From Collinsella sp. (GTDB lineage Bacteria > Actinomycetota > Coriobacteriia > Coriobacteriales > Coriobacteriaceae): a DNA stretch of 64,000 bases. Under the pieces are notes generated by a model. It was not told the origin of the DNA and ran no database searches. It was given only the letters and a program-made list of their open reading frames with translations. Where the stretch lies: contig DXMV01000011.1 of the NCBI GenBank assembly GCA_019414055.1, forward strand, positions 24,710 through 88,709. Direction: 5' to 3'. The position numbers were made by a program, and so were the translations under genes. Below, in pieces: positions 43,480 to 50,846 of this stretch (position 1 is the stretch's first letter; each line of letters starts with the position of its first letter).

Positions 43480-44891
43480 TATCCGATCGCTCCTTCCATC
43501 TCGAGCTTGATCAGGTTGTTCATCTCGACGGCGTACTCAAGCGGCAGTTCCTTGGAGACCGGGTTGGCAAAGCCGTTGACGATCATGGTGCGGGCCTCTT
43601 CCTCCGAGACACCGCGGCTCATCAGGTAGAACACCTTATCGTCGCCGATGCGGCCGATGGTGGCCTCGTGGCCGATATCGACGTTCTTGGCGCGGATGTC
43701 CATGGCGGGGATGGTGTCGGAGCGGCTTTGGTCGTCGAGCATGAGCGACTGGCAGCTCACGGTTGCCTTGGAACCCTCGGCCTTGGGCGTGGCCACGATG
43801 GAGCTGCGGAACGTCTGGATGCCGCCGCTCTTGGAGATGCCCTTAGTCTCGACGGTTGCGGAGGTCTCGGGCGCGTTGAGCACGACCTTGCAGCCGGTGT
43901 CCAGGTTCTGGCCGGCGCCGGCAAAGGTGATGCCGGTAAAGCTCGAGCGGGCGCGGCGGCCGTTGAGCACGCTCATGGGGTAGAGGTAGCCCACGTGGCT
44001 GCCGAAGGAGCCGCTGATCCATTCGATATCGCCGTCCTCGTCCACGCGCGCACGCTTGGTGTTGAGGTTGTACATGTTCTTGGACCAGTTCTCGATGGTC
44101 GAGTAGCGCAGGTGCGCACGCTTGCCCACAAAGAGCTCTACAGCGCCGGCGTGGAGGTTGGCCACGTTGTACTTGGGCGCGGAGCAACCCTCAATGAAGT
44201 GCAGGTCGGCATCGTCCTCGACGATGATGAGCGTGTGCTCAAACTGGCCGGCGCCCTTGGCGTTGAGGCGGAAGTAGCTCTGCAGCGGAAAGTCGAGCTT
44301 AGTGCCCTTGGGCACGTAGACAAACGAGCCGCCCGACCATACGGCGCCGTGCAGGGCCGCAAACTTGTGGTCGGTGGGCGGGACGAGCGTCATGAACTTC
44401 TCGTGGATGAGCGGCTCCCACTGCGGATCGTGCAGGGCCTCCTCGATGCCGGAGTAGACGATGCCCATCTTGGACGCCGTGTCCTGCATGTTGTGGTAGA
44501 CCAGCTCGGAGTCGTACTGCGCGCCGACGCCCGCCAGGTAACTGCGCTCGGCCTCGGGGATGCCCAGGCGCTCAAAGGTGTTCTTGATGTCGTCGGGCAC
44601 CGACTCCCAGTCGTGCTTTTGGTCGGTGTTGGGCTTGACGTAGGTGACGATGTTGTCCATGTCCAGGCCCTCGATGGAGGGGCCCCACGTCGGGTCCGGG
44701 AAGCGGTTGAAAATCTCGAGGGACTTTAAGCGCAGGTCGAGCATCCACTGCGGCTCGTCCTTCATTGCGCTGATCTCGCGCACGATGTCGGGCGTTATGC
44801 CGGCGTCGAGGCGCTCGAATCCTTCCTCGCCATAGGTGAAGTCGTAGAGGCTGCGGTCGATGTCCGCGACCTCGGTGCGGTTCTTGGTCAT
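43479..44891 (-). CDS. sufB: SufB, Fe-S assembly scaffold subunit
   Basis: 470 residues, highly conserved: LKSLEIFNRFPDPTWGP near the start, AVWSGGSFVYVPKG, FEHTLIIVEDDADLHFIEGC, RYSTIENWSKNMYNLNTKRA and GHEATIGRIGDDKVFYLMSRG (each quoted up to 20 residues). It carries the nascent cluster on the SufBC2D complex. It starts 12 bases after the sufC stop. Full-length and intact. Confidence 0.96.
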   Translation of the reverse strand: MTKNRTEVADIDRSLYDFTYGEEGFERLDAGITPDIVREISAMKDEPQWMLDLRLKSLEIFNRFPDPTWGPSIEGLDMDNIVTYVKPNTDQKHDWESVPDDIKNTFERLGIPEAERSYLAGVGAQYDSELVYHNMQDTASKMGIVYSGIEEALHDPQWEPLIHEKFMTLVPPTDHKFAALHGAVWSGGSFVYVPKGTKLDFPLQSYFRLNAKGAGQFEHTLIIVEDDADLHFIEGCSAPKYNVANLHAGAVELFVGKRAHLRYSTIENWSKNMYNLNTKRARVDEDGDIEWISGSFGSHVGYLYPMSVLNGRRARSSFTGITFAGAGQNLDTGCKVVLNAPETSATVETKGISKSGGIQTFRSSIVATPKAEGSKATVSCQSLMLDDQSRSDTIPAMDIRAKNVDIGHEATIGRIGDDKVFYLMSRGVSEEEARTMIVNGFANPVSKELPLEYAVEMNNLIKLEMEGAIG

Positions 44892-44903
44892 TGCGTCGCC
44901 CCT

Positions 44904-45704
44904 TTACGCCCGCTGTTCGGCAGCGGCGGCTTCGGCTTGGGCGCGCTGCTTGGCGGCTTCGCGCTCGAAGGTCTCAAAGCCGTTCTTATCGATCCAGGGG
45001 ATCAGCGAGGCGTCGTCCTCGCGCACGATATGGCCCTTGACCATAACGTGGACGCGGTCGACATCCAGGTGCTCCAGGATGCGCGTGTTATGCGTGATGA
45101 TGAGCATGGAGCCGTCGCAGCTCTTGCGGTAGGCATCCATGCCGTGGCTGACGGTGGAAAGCGCGTCGACGTCCAGGCCCGAGTCGGTTTCATCCAGGAT
45201 GGCGAGCTTGGGCTGCAGCAGCAGAAGCTGGAGCATCTCGACCTTCTTTTTCTCGCCGCCCGAGAAGCCTACGCCCAGCTCGCGGTTGAGGTAGGCGGTA
45301 TCCATGTTGAGCTCGGCCGCGAGCTCCTTGACGCGACGGCGGAACTCCTTGCCCTTCATCTCCAGGCCGGGGCGGCCGGCGATGCTGGCGCGCAAAAAGC
45401 TCGACAGCGGCACGCCCGGGATCTCGACCGGAGCCTGGAAGCTCAGGAACAGGCCGGCGCGTGAGCGCTTGTCGGTGGTGAGCTCGGTGATGTCCTGGTC
45501 GTCAAAGACGATGCGGCCGTCGTTGACGGTGTAGACGGGATCGCCCATGACCAGGTGGCCGAGGGTAGACTTGCCGGCGCCGTTGGGGCCCATCAGCACA
45601 TGGGTCTCGCCGGCGGCGACGTTGAGGTTGACGTTGTGGAGGATGGTCTTCTCGTCCACGGAGGCGGTCAGACCTTCGATGGAAAGCAGCGGATTTGCAC
45701 TCAT
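44904..45704 (-). CDS. sufC: SufC, ABC-type ATPase of Fe-S assembly
   Basis: 266 residues. Walker A GPNGAGKST, signature FSGGEKKKVEML, Walker B LAILDETDSGLDVDAL and switch His in LIITHNTRI; these match SufC rather than transport ATPases. It drives conformational change in SufBD. A short Ala/Gln-rich tail follows. Although the frame is open further, ATG at 45704 follows GAGAGGG and is the family start. First gene of sufCBDSU. Confidence 0.96.
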   Translation of the reverse strand: MSANPLLSIEGLTASVDEKTILHNVNLNVAAGETHVLMGPNGAGKSTLGHLVMGDPVYTVNDGRIVFDDQDITELTTDKRSRAGLFLSFQAPVEIPGVPLSSFLRASIAGRPGLEMKGKEFRRRVKELAAELNMDTAYLNRELGVGFSGGEKKKVEMLQLLLLQPKLAILDETDSGLDVDALSTVSHGMDAYRKSCDGSMLIITHNTRILEHLDVDRVHVMVKGHIVREDDASLIPWIDKNGFETFEREAAKQRAQAEAAAAEQRA

Positions 45705-45723
45705 GCTGTCCCTCTCTGTATAT

Positions 45724-45743
45724 GGTGTACTCATAGGTGTACT
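45724..45743. promoter_or_regulatory. Direct repeat GGTGTACT x2 in the suf leader
   Basis: GGTGTACT occurs twice with a 12-base period (45724 and 45736), in the untranslated leader ahead of sufC. Possible protein site; no regulator assigned. Confidence 0.3.
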
Positions 45744-45768
45744 AAACCCTAGGAATCTTCTCGGAATA

Positions 45769-45796
45769 AAGTTACTATGGGTTCGGCGTTAGTCAA
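45769..45796 (-). promoter_or_regulatory. Possible suf operon promoter
   Basis: Minus-strand TTGACT (45796-45791) and TAACTT (45774-45769) spaced by 16 bases, giving a leader of about 60 nt before sufC. Confidence 0.45.
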
Positions 45797-45832
45797 GGGA
45801 AAACCCGACTAATCCACTCGACTTTTCTAGAT

Positions 45833-45865
45833 GTGGGACAAAATAGCCTGTTGTGTTTGTCCCAC
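45833..45865. promoter_or_regulatory. Operator-like inverted repeat 1 (GTGGGACAAA/TTTGTCCCAC)
   Basis: Perfect 10-base arms separated by 13 bases in the suf-rrf2 intergenic region. A second copy begins 44 bases further on. Probable binding site of the Rrf2 regulator encoded next to it. Confidence 0.6.
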
Positions 45866-45877
45866 TTACTTAAGATT

Positions 45878-45908
45878 TGGGACAAACAAACCTAGTTATG
45901 TTGTCCCA
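45878..45908. promoter_or_regulatory. Operator-like inverted repeat 2 (TGGGACAA/TTGTCCCA)
   Basis: Perfect 8-base arms, 21 bases before the rrf2 start. It repeats the arms of 45833-45865, and the two sites are about four helical turns apart. Confidence 0.6.
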
Positions 45909-45928
45909 GATGCGATGGGAGGGTAGGT

Positions 45929-46360
45929 ATGCTCATTTCTTCCAAGGGCCGCTATGCCCTCCGACTGATGATTTATATCGCGGCGTTGGGCGACGCCGAA
46001 GGCAAGATTGCCCTGCGCGAGGTCGCCGATCGCGAGCATATCTCACAAAAGTATCTGGAGCAGCTGGTGCGTCCGCTTATGAAGGCCGGCCTGCTCAAGA
46101 GCGTGCGCGGCAAGGGCGGCGGCTACATGATGGCCAAGGACCCGGCCGAGGTGCGTGCCGGCGACATCTTGCGTGCCGTCGAGGGCAGCACTGCCCCGGT
46201 AGCGTGCGATGGCATCGACAACAGCTGCACCCGCAGCGATCTGTGCTCAACGGTCAAGTTCTGGCGCGGTCTGGACGACGTGATCGAAAAGTACGTCGAC
46301 GGCGTGACGTTGGCCGACCTTGCTGCCGTCCCCGAGATTAACTTTGACATTAAGCTGTAG
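45929..46360 (+). CDS. Rrf2-family Fe-S-type regulator, probable suf repressor
   Basis: 143 residues. Winged helix with KGRYALRLMIYIA, ISQKYLEQLVRPLMKAGLLKSVRGKGGGY (in parts: ISQKYLEQLV, GKGGGYMM) and three cysteines, C-x6-C-x5-C in ACDGIDNSCTRSDLC, as in IscR/SufR-like proteins that hold a [2Fe-2S] cluster. It diverges from sufCBDSU, and two inverted repeats lie directly before its start, so control of suf and of itself is likely. The start follows GGGAGGGTAGGT. The MNT gene follows after 8 bases. Confidence 0.9.
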   Translation: MLISSKGRYALRLMIYIAALGDAEGKIALREVADREHISQKYLEQLVRPLMKAGLLKSVRGKGGGYMMAKDPAEVRAGDILRAVEGSTAPVACDGIDNSCTRSDLCSTVKFWRGLDDVIEKYVDGVTLADLAAVPEINFDIKL

Positions 46361-46368
46361 GGCTGAAG

Positions 46369-46656
46369 ATGGTATCTCTCGACAAGGTGTACAAGCAAAT
46401 TGAGATTTTTGCTCGGGAATGTGACGCCGAGAGGGTTGTGCTGTTTGGTTCTCGTGCCCGCGGTGACAACTTGCCTAAGAGCGATATTGATATTGCTGTA
46501 GCAGGTTGCCGGGATTTCGACCGTTTCTCATATCTGATAGAGGAGCGTCTTGATACTCTTTTAGAGATAGACGTCGTCAATCTCGATGAGTCCTTATCGC
46601 AGCAATTGCTCGATGAAATTGCCAGGGATGGTGTGATTCTGTATGAAAAAATTTGA
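46369..46656 (+). CDS. MNT-type nucleotidyltransferase of a HEPN/MNT module
   Basis: 95 residues. VVLFGSRARGDNLPKSDIDIAV contains the minimal nucleotidyltransferase signature GSRARG...DID (HI0073/MntA type). In HEPN/MNT toxin-antitoxin pairs the MNT protein nucleotidylates the HEPN toxin. Its gene overlaps the HEPN-like gene by 14 bases, the standard arrangement. It starts 8 bases after the rrf2 stop, so it may be cotranscribed. A second catalytic Asp may be supplied by LLEIDVVNLD. Confidence 0.88.
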   Translation: MVSLDKVYKQIEIFARECDAERVVLFGSRARGDNLPKSDIDIAVAGCRDFDRFSYLIEERLDTLLEIDVVNLDESLSQQLLDEIARDGVILYEKI

Positions 46657-47062
46657 GAACTTTGTCAGCGCCTTGGCGAATCTTGAGGATGCACCCAACC
46701 AGGATCTTAACAATGATTTTGTTCAGAGTGGATTGATTAATAAGTTCAATCTTCAATTTGAACTGAGTTGGAAGCTCCTTAAGCGTCTGCTTGAGTATGA
46801 GGGCGCCACGCTCGCCGCGTCGGGGTCTCCTCGTGCCATCTTAAAGGAAGCCTACCGATTCTACGACTTTATTGATGAGGCGGCCTGGCTAGATATGCTC
46901 AGAGATCGCAATACGAACGTTCATATCTATGACAATAAGCTCGCTCAAGATTTGATTCAGCGCATCTTGAACGTCTATATCCCCGCTTTCTCTCAGTTGA
47001 GAGACGGGCTGATAGAGCGTTATGGCGAGCTTTTGCTGGCACCCGACGACCAGTTTATTTAA
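46643..47062 (+). CDS. HEPN-like partner (HI0074 / nucleotidyltransferase substrate-binding type)
   Basis: 139 residues, all helical. QFELSWKLLKRLLEYEG and GSPRAILKEAYRFYDF are the HI0074-family blocks; RDRNTNVHIYD carries an R-x4-H motif comparable to the HEPN RNase site. Pairs with the overlapping MNT gene upstream. Whether this pair is a toxin-antitoxin system or a housekeeping nucleotidyltransferase complex cannot be told. The start is covered by GGATGGTG near the MNT stop. Confidence 0.85.
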   Translation: MKKFENFVSALANLEDAPNQDLNNDFVQSGLINKFNLQFELSWKLLKRLLEYEGATLAASGSPRAILKEAYRFYDFIDEAAWLDMLRDRNTNVHIYDNKLAQDLIQRILNVYIPAFSQLRDGLIERYGELLLAPDDQFI

Positions 47063-47114
47063 TTCCTTAAGATTTCGCGAAGGGTTGTTGCCGTTTACCG
47101 ATGGGTTGTTGTGC

Positions 47115-47136
47115 AACAAACGGGGAGCTGTAATAC
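47115..47136 (+). promoter_or_regulatory. Possible promoter of the surface-protein gene
   Basis: A TTGTTGTGCAACAA near-palindrome (47104-47117) is followed by TAATAC at about 47131; a TTGTGC within the palindrome is 16 bases ahead of it. Weak consensus. Confidence 0.3.
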
Positions 47137-47188
47137 TGAATCCATCTTTGCAAACTGTACTTTAATCACACCAATGCAGGGAGGATGT

Positions 47189-48847
47189 ATGCAACCCAAG
47201 CATTCCGCGATTGTTGCGGGCCTGACGCTGGCGCTTTCGTTTGGCGCCGTTGCCGCACCCGCAACCGCTATAGCCGAGGAGCCCACGCCGGGCGTTGCCT
47301 CGGATGCCACCGATATCGATAAGGGCCTTTACACTCAGCAGTCCTTCTCGGGTGTGCTGAGGTCGGTTCAGGGCGTTTCGTTTGTCAACGTGACTAACGA
47401 GATGAAGTACTTCACCAAATATGAGAGCCACGGCAACTATAACCAGGGTTTTTCGTATGGCGATGGCTATAACGCGCTGGGTTATTACCAGTTCGACCGT
47501 CGCTGGTCGCTCATTCCGTTTATGAAGCAGGTCTACAACTACGATTCTGCCAAGTACGGCATGCTTAAGGACGCGATTGACCGCGGTGGCGAGATTTCCA
47601 ACGGAAGCAACCCCATGTATACGAACGGACAGCTCACCGAGCTGGGCCGCATCGCGCAGGATGCCTTCCTGGGTGCTTACAACACCGATCCGGCTGAGTT
47701 CTCGGCACTGCAGGATGCCTATGCGTACAACTCCTACTATGCGGTGACCGAATCGTGGCTTAAGAACGCTCTGGGCATTGATATTTCTGGTCGTGCCGAT
47801 TGCGTTAAGGGCATGGTGTGGAGCATTACCAATATGTGCGGCACTGGCGGCTGCCGGGACTTTTTCCGTTGGGCGAATCTTTCCAACGATATGACCGATC
47901 GCGAGTTTGTGACGGCGCTTTCCAACAGCGTGGTCAATAACGTGGCGACCAAGTATTCGAGCCAGCCCCAGTACCATGAGGGCTGGAAGAACCGCTACCG
48001 CAATGAGCTCAAGGACTGCTTGGTCTATATCGCCGAGGACGAGGCCGCTGCGGCAACGCCTACGGAGCCTGAGCCCACACCGGCGCCCGGCCCGAGCATG
48101 GCACCCGCCGCTCCCGCCGCACCGACGCCTGGTACCGATGGCGATGCGGGCGATAGCGACGATGCGGATGCGCCCTCGACTGATGCGGGCACTGATGGCG
48201 CCGGTAACGGTGGAGCGACGTCTGGCGGCGCTGCGGCCGGCGATGCCTCGGGCGATTCGTCGACTTCTGGCTCTGACGGCGCTACGGGTGGTGCCACGGG
48301 TGGTGCGACTTCTGGTTCCACCGGTGCGGGGGCTTCCGGTGGCGCTGGCGATTCTTCTGCCGATGCTGGGTCCTCTAACGGTTCTGGCTCCGATGCTTCC
48401 GAGGGCGGTTCTGGCGAGGGCTCAGATACCGGCAATTCCTCGACGGGAAACAAGCCTTCTACTGGAGAGCAGCTTGGCTCCATGCTGGGATCGTCTTTAA
48501 TGGCGGGCATTAACGGCGGCTCTTCTTCTGATGGGGGAGCGTCTGGCCAGGGATCCGACTCCAAAGCCGGCGGTGCTTCTGATGCTTCCGCCGCTAAGGA
48601 CGCGAAGCAGTCTGACGCCGACCCTCAGAAGACTGAGGGTAAGGATAAGGTCGTTACTACGACCACCGCGACTACGACCACGACCAATTCCTCGGGCGGC
48701 AACATGCCCAAGACGGGCGACCTCATCGTGATGGCGAGCCTTGCCAGTGCAAGCTTGGCCACGCTGGGCGCCACGTCTATTGTGAGTGGCAAGCATAAGC
48801 TCGATCAGCAGCGTAAGGCTGCTGGGGAGGACGGCTCGGAGGAGTAA
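47189..48847 (+). CDS. Sortase-anchored surface protein with Gly/Ser-rich stalk
   Basis: 552 residues. Signal peptide (VAGLTLALSFGAVAAPATAIA) cleaved near residue 28; a globular domain at ~30-290 (KYESHGNYNQGFSYGDGYNA, GYYQFDRRWSL; cysteines in DCVKGM, NMCGTGGCRDF); a Gly/Ser/Asp/Ala-rich stalk of ~200 residues; MPKTGD at about residue 505, then a hydrophobic helix and the basic tail KHKLDQQRKA, a complete sortase signal with MPKTG for LPxTG. The globular domain looks lysozyme-like in its ESxGNY...GYYQF pattern, but that is weak. The ATG at 47189 follows AGGGAGGA. Confidence 0.85.
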   Translation: MQPKHSAIVAGLTLALSFGAVAAPATAIAEEPTPGVASDATDIDKGLYTQQSFSGVLRSVQGVSFVNVTNEMKYFTKYESHGNYNQGFSYGDGYNALGYYQFDRRWSLIPFMKQVYNYDSAKYGMLKDAIDRGGEISNGSNPMYTNGQLTELGRIAQDAFLGAYNTDPAEFSALQDAYAYNSYYAVTESWLKNALGIDISGRADCVKGMVWSITNMCGTGGCRDFFRWANLSNDMTDREFVTALSNSVVNNVATKYSSQPQYHEGWKNRYRNELKDCLVYIAEDEAAAATPTEPEPTPAPGPSMAPAAPAAPTPGTDGDAGDSDDADAPSTDAGTDGAGNGGATSGGAAAGDASGDSSTSGSDGATGGATGGATSGSTGAGASGGAGDSSADAGSSNGSGSDASEGGSGEGSDTGNSSTGNKPSTGEQLGSMLGSSLMAGINGGSSSDGGASGQGSDSKAGGASDASAAKDAKQSDADPQKTEGKDKVVTTTTATTTTTNSSGGNMPKTGDLIVMASLASASLATLGATSIVSGKHKLDQQRKAAGEDGSEE

Positions 48848-48879
48848 CCTCTCGGTTACCAGATAACTAAAGAGTCGGG

Positions 48880-48916
48880 ACGGGGTCCGGTGCGAATGCA
48901 TCGGGCCCCGTTTTGT
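48880..48916 (+). terminator. Terminator of the surface-protein gene
   Basis: ACGGGGTCCGGTGC/GCATCGGGCCCCGT (paired with two mismatches) followed by TTTTGTT. Confidence 0.8.
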
Positions 48917-49049
48917 TGTGCAACGATTAGTTATGCCCCCTCACACCTCATGTTGATACCGTTGCCCGATATGTTTGCGTGGCGGCATCAGTACGTGCGA
49001 GCTGGTCATTACAATTGGCGTCGTGCTGTGATTTAGGGGGAACGTTTTG

Positions 49050-50846
49050 GTGTCTGAACAGGCAAATGATGGTGGTGCTACCGGGTTTGGTGCGCGTTTG
49101 ATCGGTGGTGCCGACGATGCGGTTTTACCCATTGGTATACACGACTATGTGGAGGCTCTTGGTCGCTGCACACTGGTCGACAAGACCATGTTTATTGCCG
49201 ATGTGTTGGATTGCGATGCGTCCGTTATGGTGTGCTGCCGACCCGAGGGTTTTGGCAAGAGCATGAACCTGTCGATGCTTAAGGCTTTTCTGGAGCGTCC
49301 CGCGGTCGGGCAGGTCGATCCGGGTCTGTTTGTTGGTTTCCAGATTTGGGATGCGGGCGGCGGGCGCTATCGGGATGAGTTTGCCTGCTACCCTGTGATA
49401 TCGCTGGACTTTTCTGGCGCCGCGAGGTGCGGTGCCAACGTCGGCGGCGTCATGTGTGACACTCTTTCGGGTGAGTGCGCTCGCCTGTTGGCGCTTTTGG
49501 AGGCTCCGGATTTGCCCCGAGACAAGGTGCGCCACATCGAGCGCGTTGCGCGTGGCGTGGCGGGTGAGGCTGAGGTTGACTCGGTGCTTGGCGTGCTCAT
49601 TGAGCTACTGGAGATGGCCTGCGATGAGCAGGTTGTATTGCTCGTTGATGAGTACGACGCAGCGTGGTCGCGCCGTACGAGCGCGAGGGGCGCTTCCGGC
49701 GCCGATCCGGCAAAGCTATTCGACCGTGTACTGTTTGATGCCATTGCCGCTGCGCACGATTCGTTGCGGCTGGCGTGCCTGATGGGGGAGTGTCCCGGTC
49801 CTGCCATGGTCGCGCTTTCTTCGCGCGGGTGTTCGTGCTGCATATCGACGCCGCTCTCGACGTGGTGCGACCGGTGGTTCGGCTTTTCGGATGACGAGGT
49901 TCAGGCTCTGCTAGGCCATGCTGGACGCGGGGAGTACCTGGATGACGCGCGTGAATGGTTCGAGGGACACCGATTTGGCGGGTTTTATTGCTCGTGTCCG
50001 GCGCGCGTGATTGATTTCTTGAACCGCGGTTGCACGCCGCCGGTGCGGGCTGATTTATACGGATACGCTGATAGCCTGAGCAGGACGGTTGGTGATTGGA
50101 ATCTCGATCAGCTTGCGACTTTGTTCAATTTGCTCGAGGCTCATGGAAGCGTTGAAGTTTCGCTTCGAATGGGTGCCGTCGGGTCGGATGCCTCGACTGA
50201 CGATGACCTGTGGACCGCGTTATACCTGTCCGGCTTCCTAGCGACGGATATAGTTGAGGAGCCAGGAAACAGCGCTCGCTCCCGTGCTCTGCGTCTGCCC
50301 AATGGCGAGCTTCGCCAGGCGTTGCGTCTCGTGATTATTGAATGGTTTGAGTGCGCCGCCGAGGATGCGCGGGACGTCGATGCGTTTCGTGACGGGTTGT
50401 GTCGCGGGGACGAGGATACGGTGAGACAGGCGCTGCGTCGAATTCTAGGTGATGCAGGAGTCGGCGCGGTCGAGATGGATTCGCCGTTGCCATACCACCT
50501 GCTGTTGCAAGGGCTCTGCTTTGGCATGCCGGGGTATGCCAATCCGTCATCCAATCGAAAGCGCGGGGCGGATCGCTGGGATATCCAAGTGTTCCCTACG
50601 GGAAGGATGCTCGATGTGGCCGATACCCTCGGCATGCTCGACGAGCGCCCGCTTGTCACTATGAACATGATGTATGACTCCGACGTGGATGCCCTGGGTC
50701 TGGAGCTGTTGTCCGTTCAGGCGCTGCTCGATATCGAACGTGACGGCATCGACGAGATTCGCGTGCCGCGACCAGGTATCGGCCGCGTGCGCTGGGGCTT
50801 TGGCTTTGACGGGCAGCACGTGTCCGTAGTGTGCCAGCGGCTTTAA
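49050..50846 (+). CDS. AAA-ATPase_like / PD-(D/E)XK-type protein
   Basis: 598 residues resembling the AAA-ATPase_like (PF09820) group common in gut bacteria: YVEALGRCTLVDKTMFI at the start, a P-loop in CRPEGFGKSMNLSML near residue 65, and Walker B VVLLVDEYDAAW near residue 200. In this group the loop is normally RPRRFGKS; here the two arginines are replaced by EG. A C-terminal nuclease-like domain is usual, but its catalytic residues are not clear here. The start is GTG at 49050 after TAGGGGG. Its last ~10 codons are copied at 59364-59397. Confidence 0.75.
   Translation: MSEQANDGGATGFGARLIGGADDAVLPIGIHDYVEALGRCTLVDKTMFIADVLDCDASVMVCCRPEGFGKSMNLSMLKAFLERPAVGQVDPGLFVGFQIWDAGGGRYRDEFACYPVISLDFSGAARCGANVGGVMCDTLSGECARLLALLEAPDLPRDKVRHIERVARGVAGEAEVDSVLGVLIELLEMACDEQVVLLVDEYDAAWSRRTSARGASGADPAKLFDRVLFDAIAAAHDSLRLACLMGECPGPAMVALSSRGCSCCISTPLSTWCDRWFGFSDDEVQALLGHAGRGEYLDDAREWFEGHRFGGFYCSCPARVIDFLNRGCTPPVRADLYGYADSLSRTVGDWNLDQLATLFNLLEAHGSVEVSLRMGAVGSDASTDDDLWTALYLSGFLATDIVEEPGNSARSRALRLPNGELRQALRLVIIEWFECAAEDARDVDAFRDGLCRGDEDTVRQALRRILGDAGVGAVEMDSPLPYHLLLQGLCFGMPGYANPSSNRKRGADRWDIQVFPTGRMLDVADTLGMLDERPLVTMNMMYDSDVDALGLELLSVQALLDIERDGIDEIRVPRPGIGRVRWGFGFDGQHVSVVCQRL

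Noticed and set aside
48150..48560. Surface-protein stalk as phase-variable simple repeat
   Set aside because: The stalk is repetitive in composition but lacks exact tandem units of constant length, so slippage switching is not supported.
48025..48564. 179-codon Pro/Glu/Ser-rich minus-strand ORF
   Set aside because: It is the complement of the Gly/Ser/Asp-rich stalk of the surface protein; composition alone explains it.
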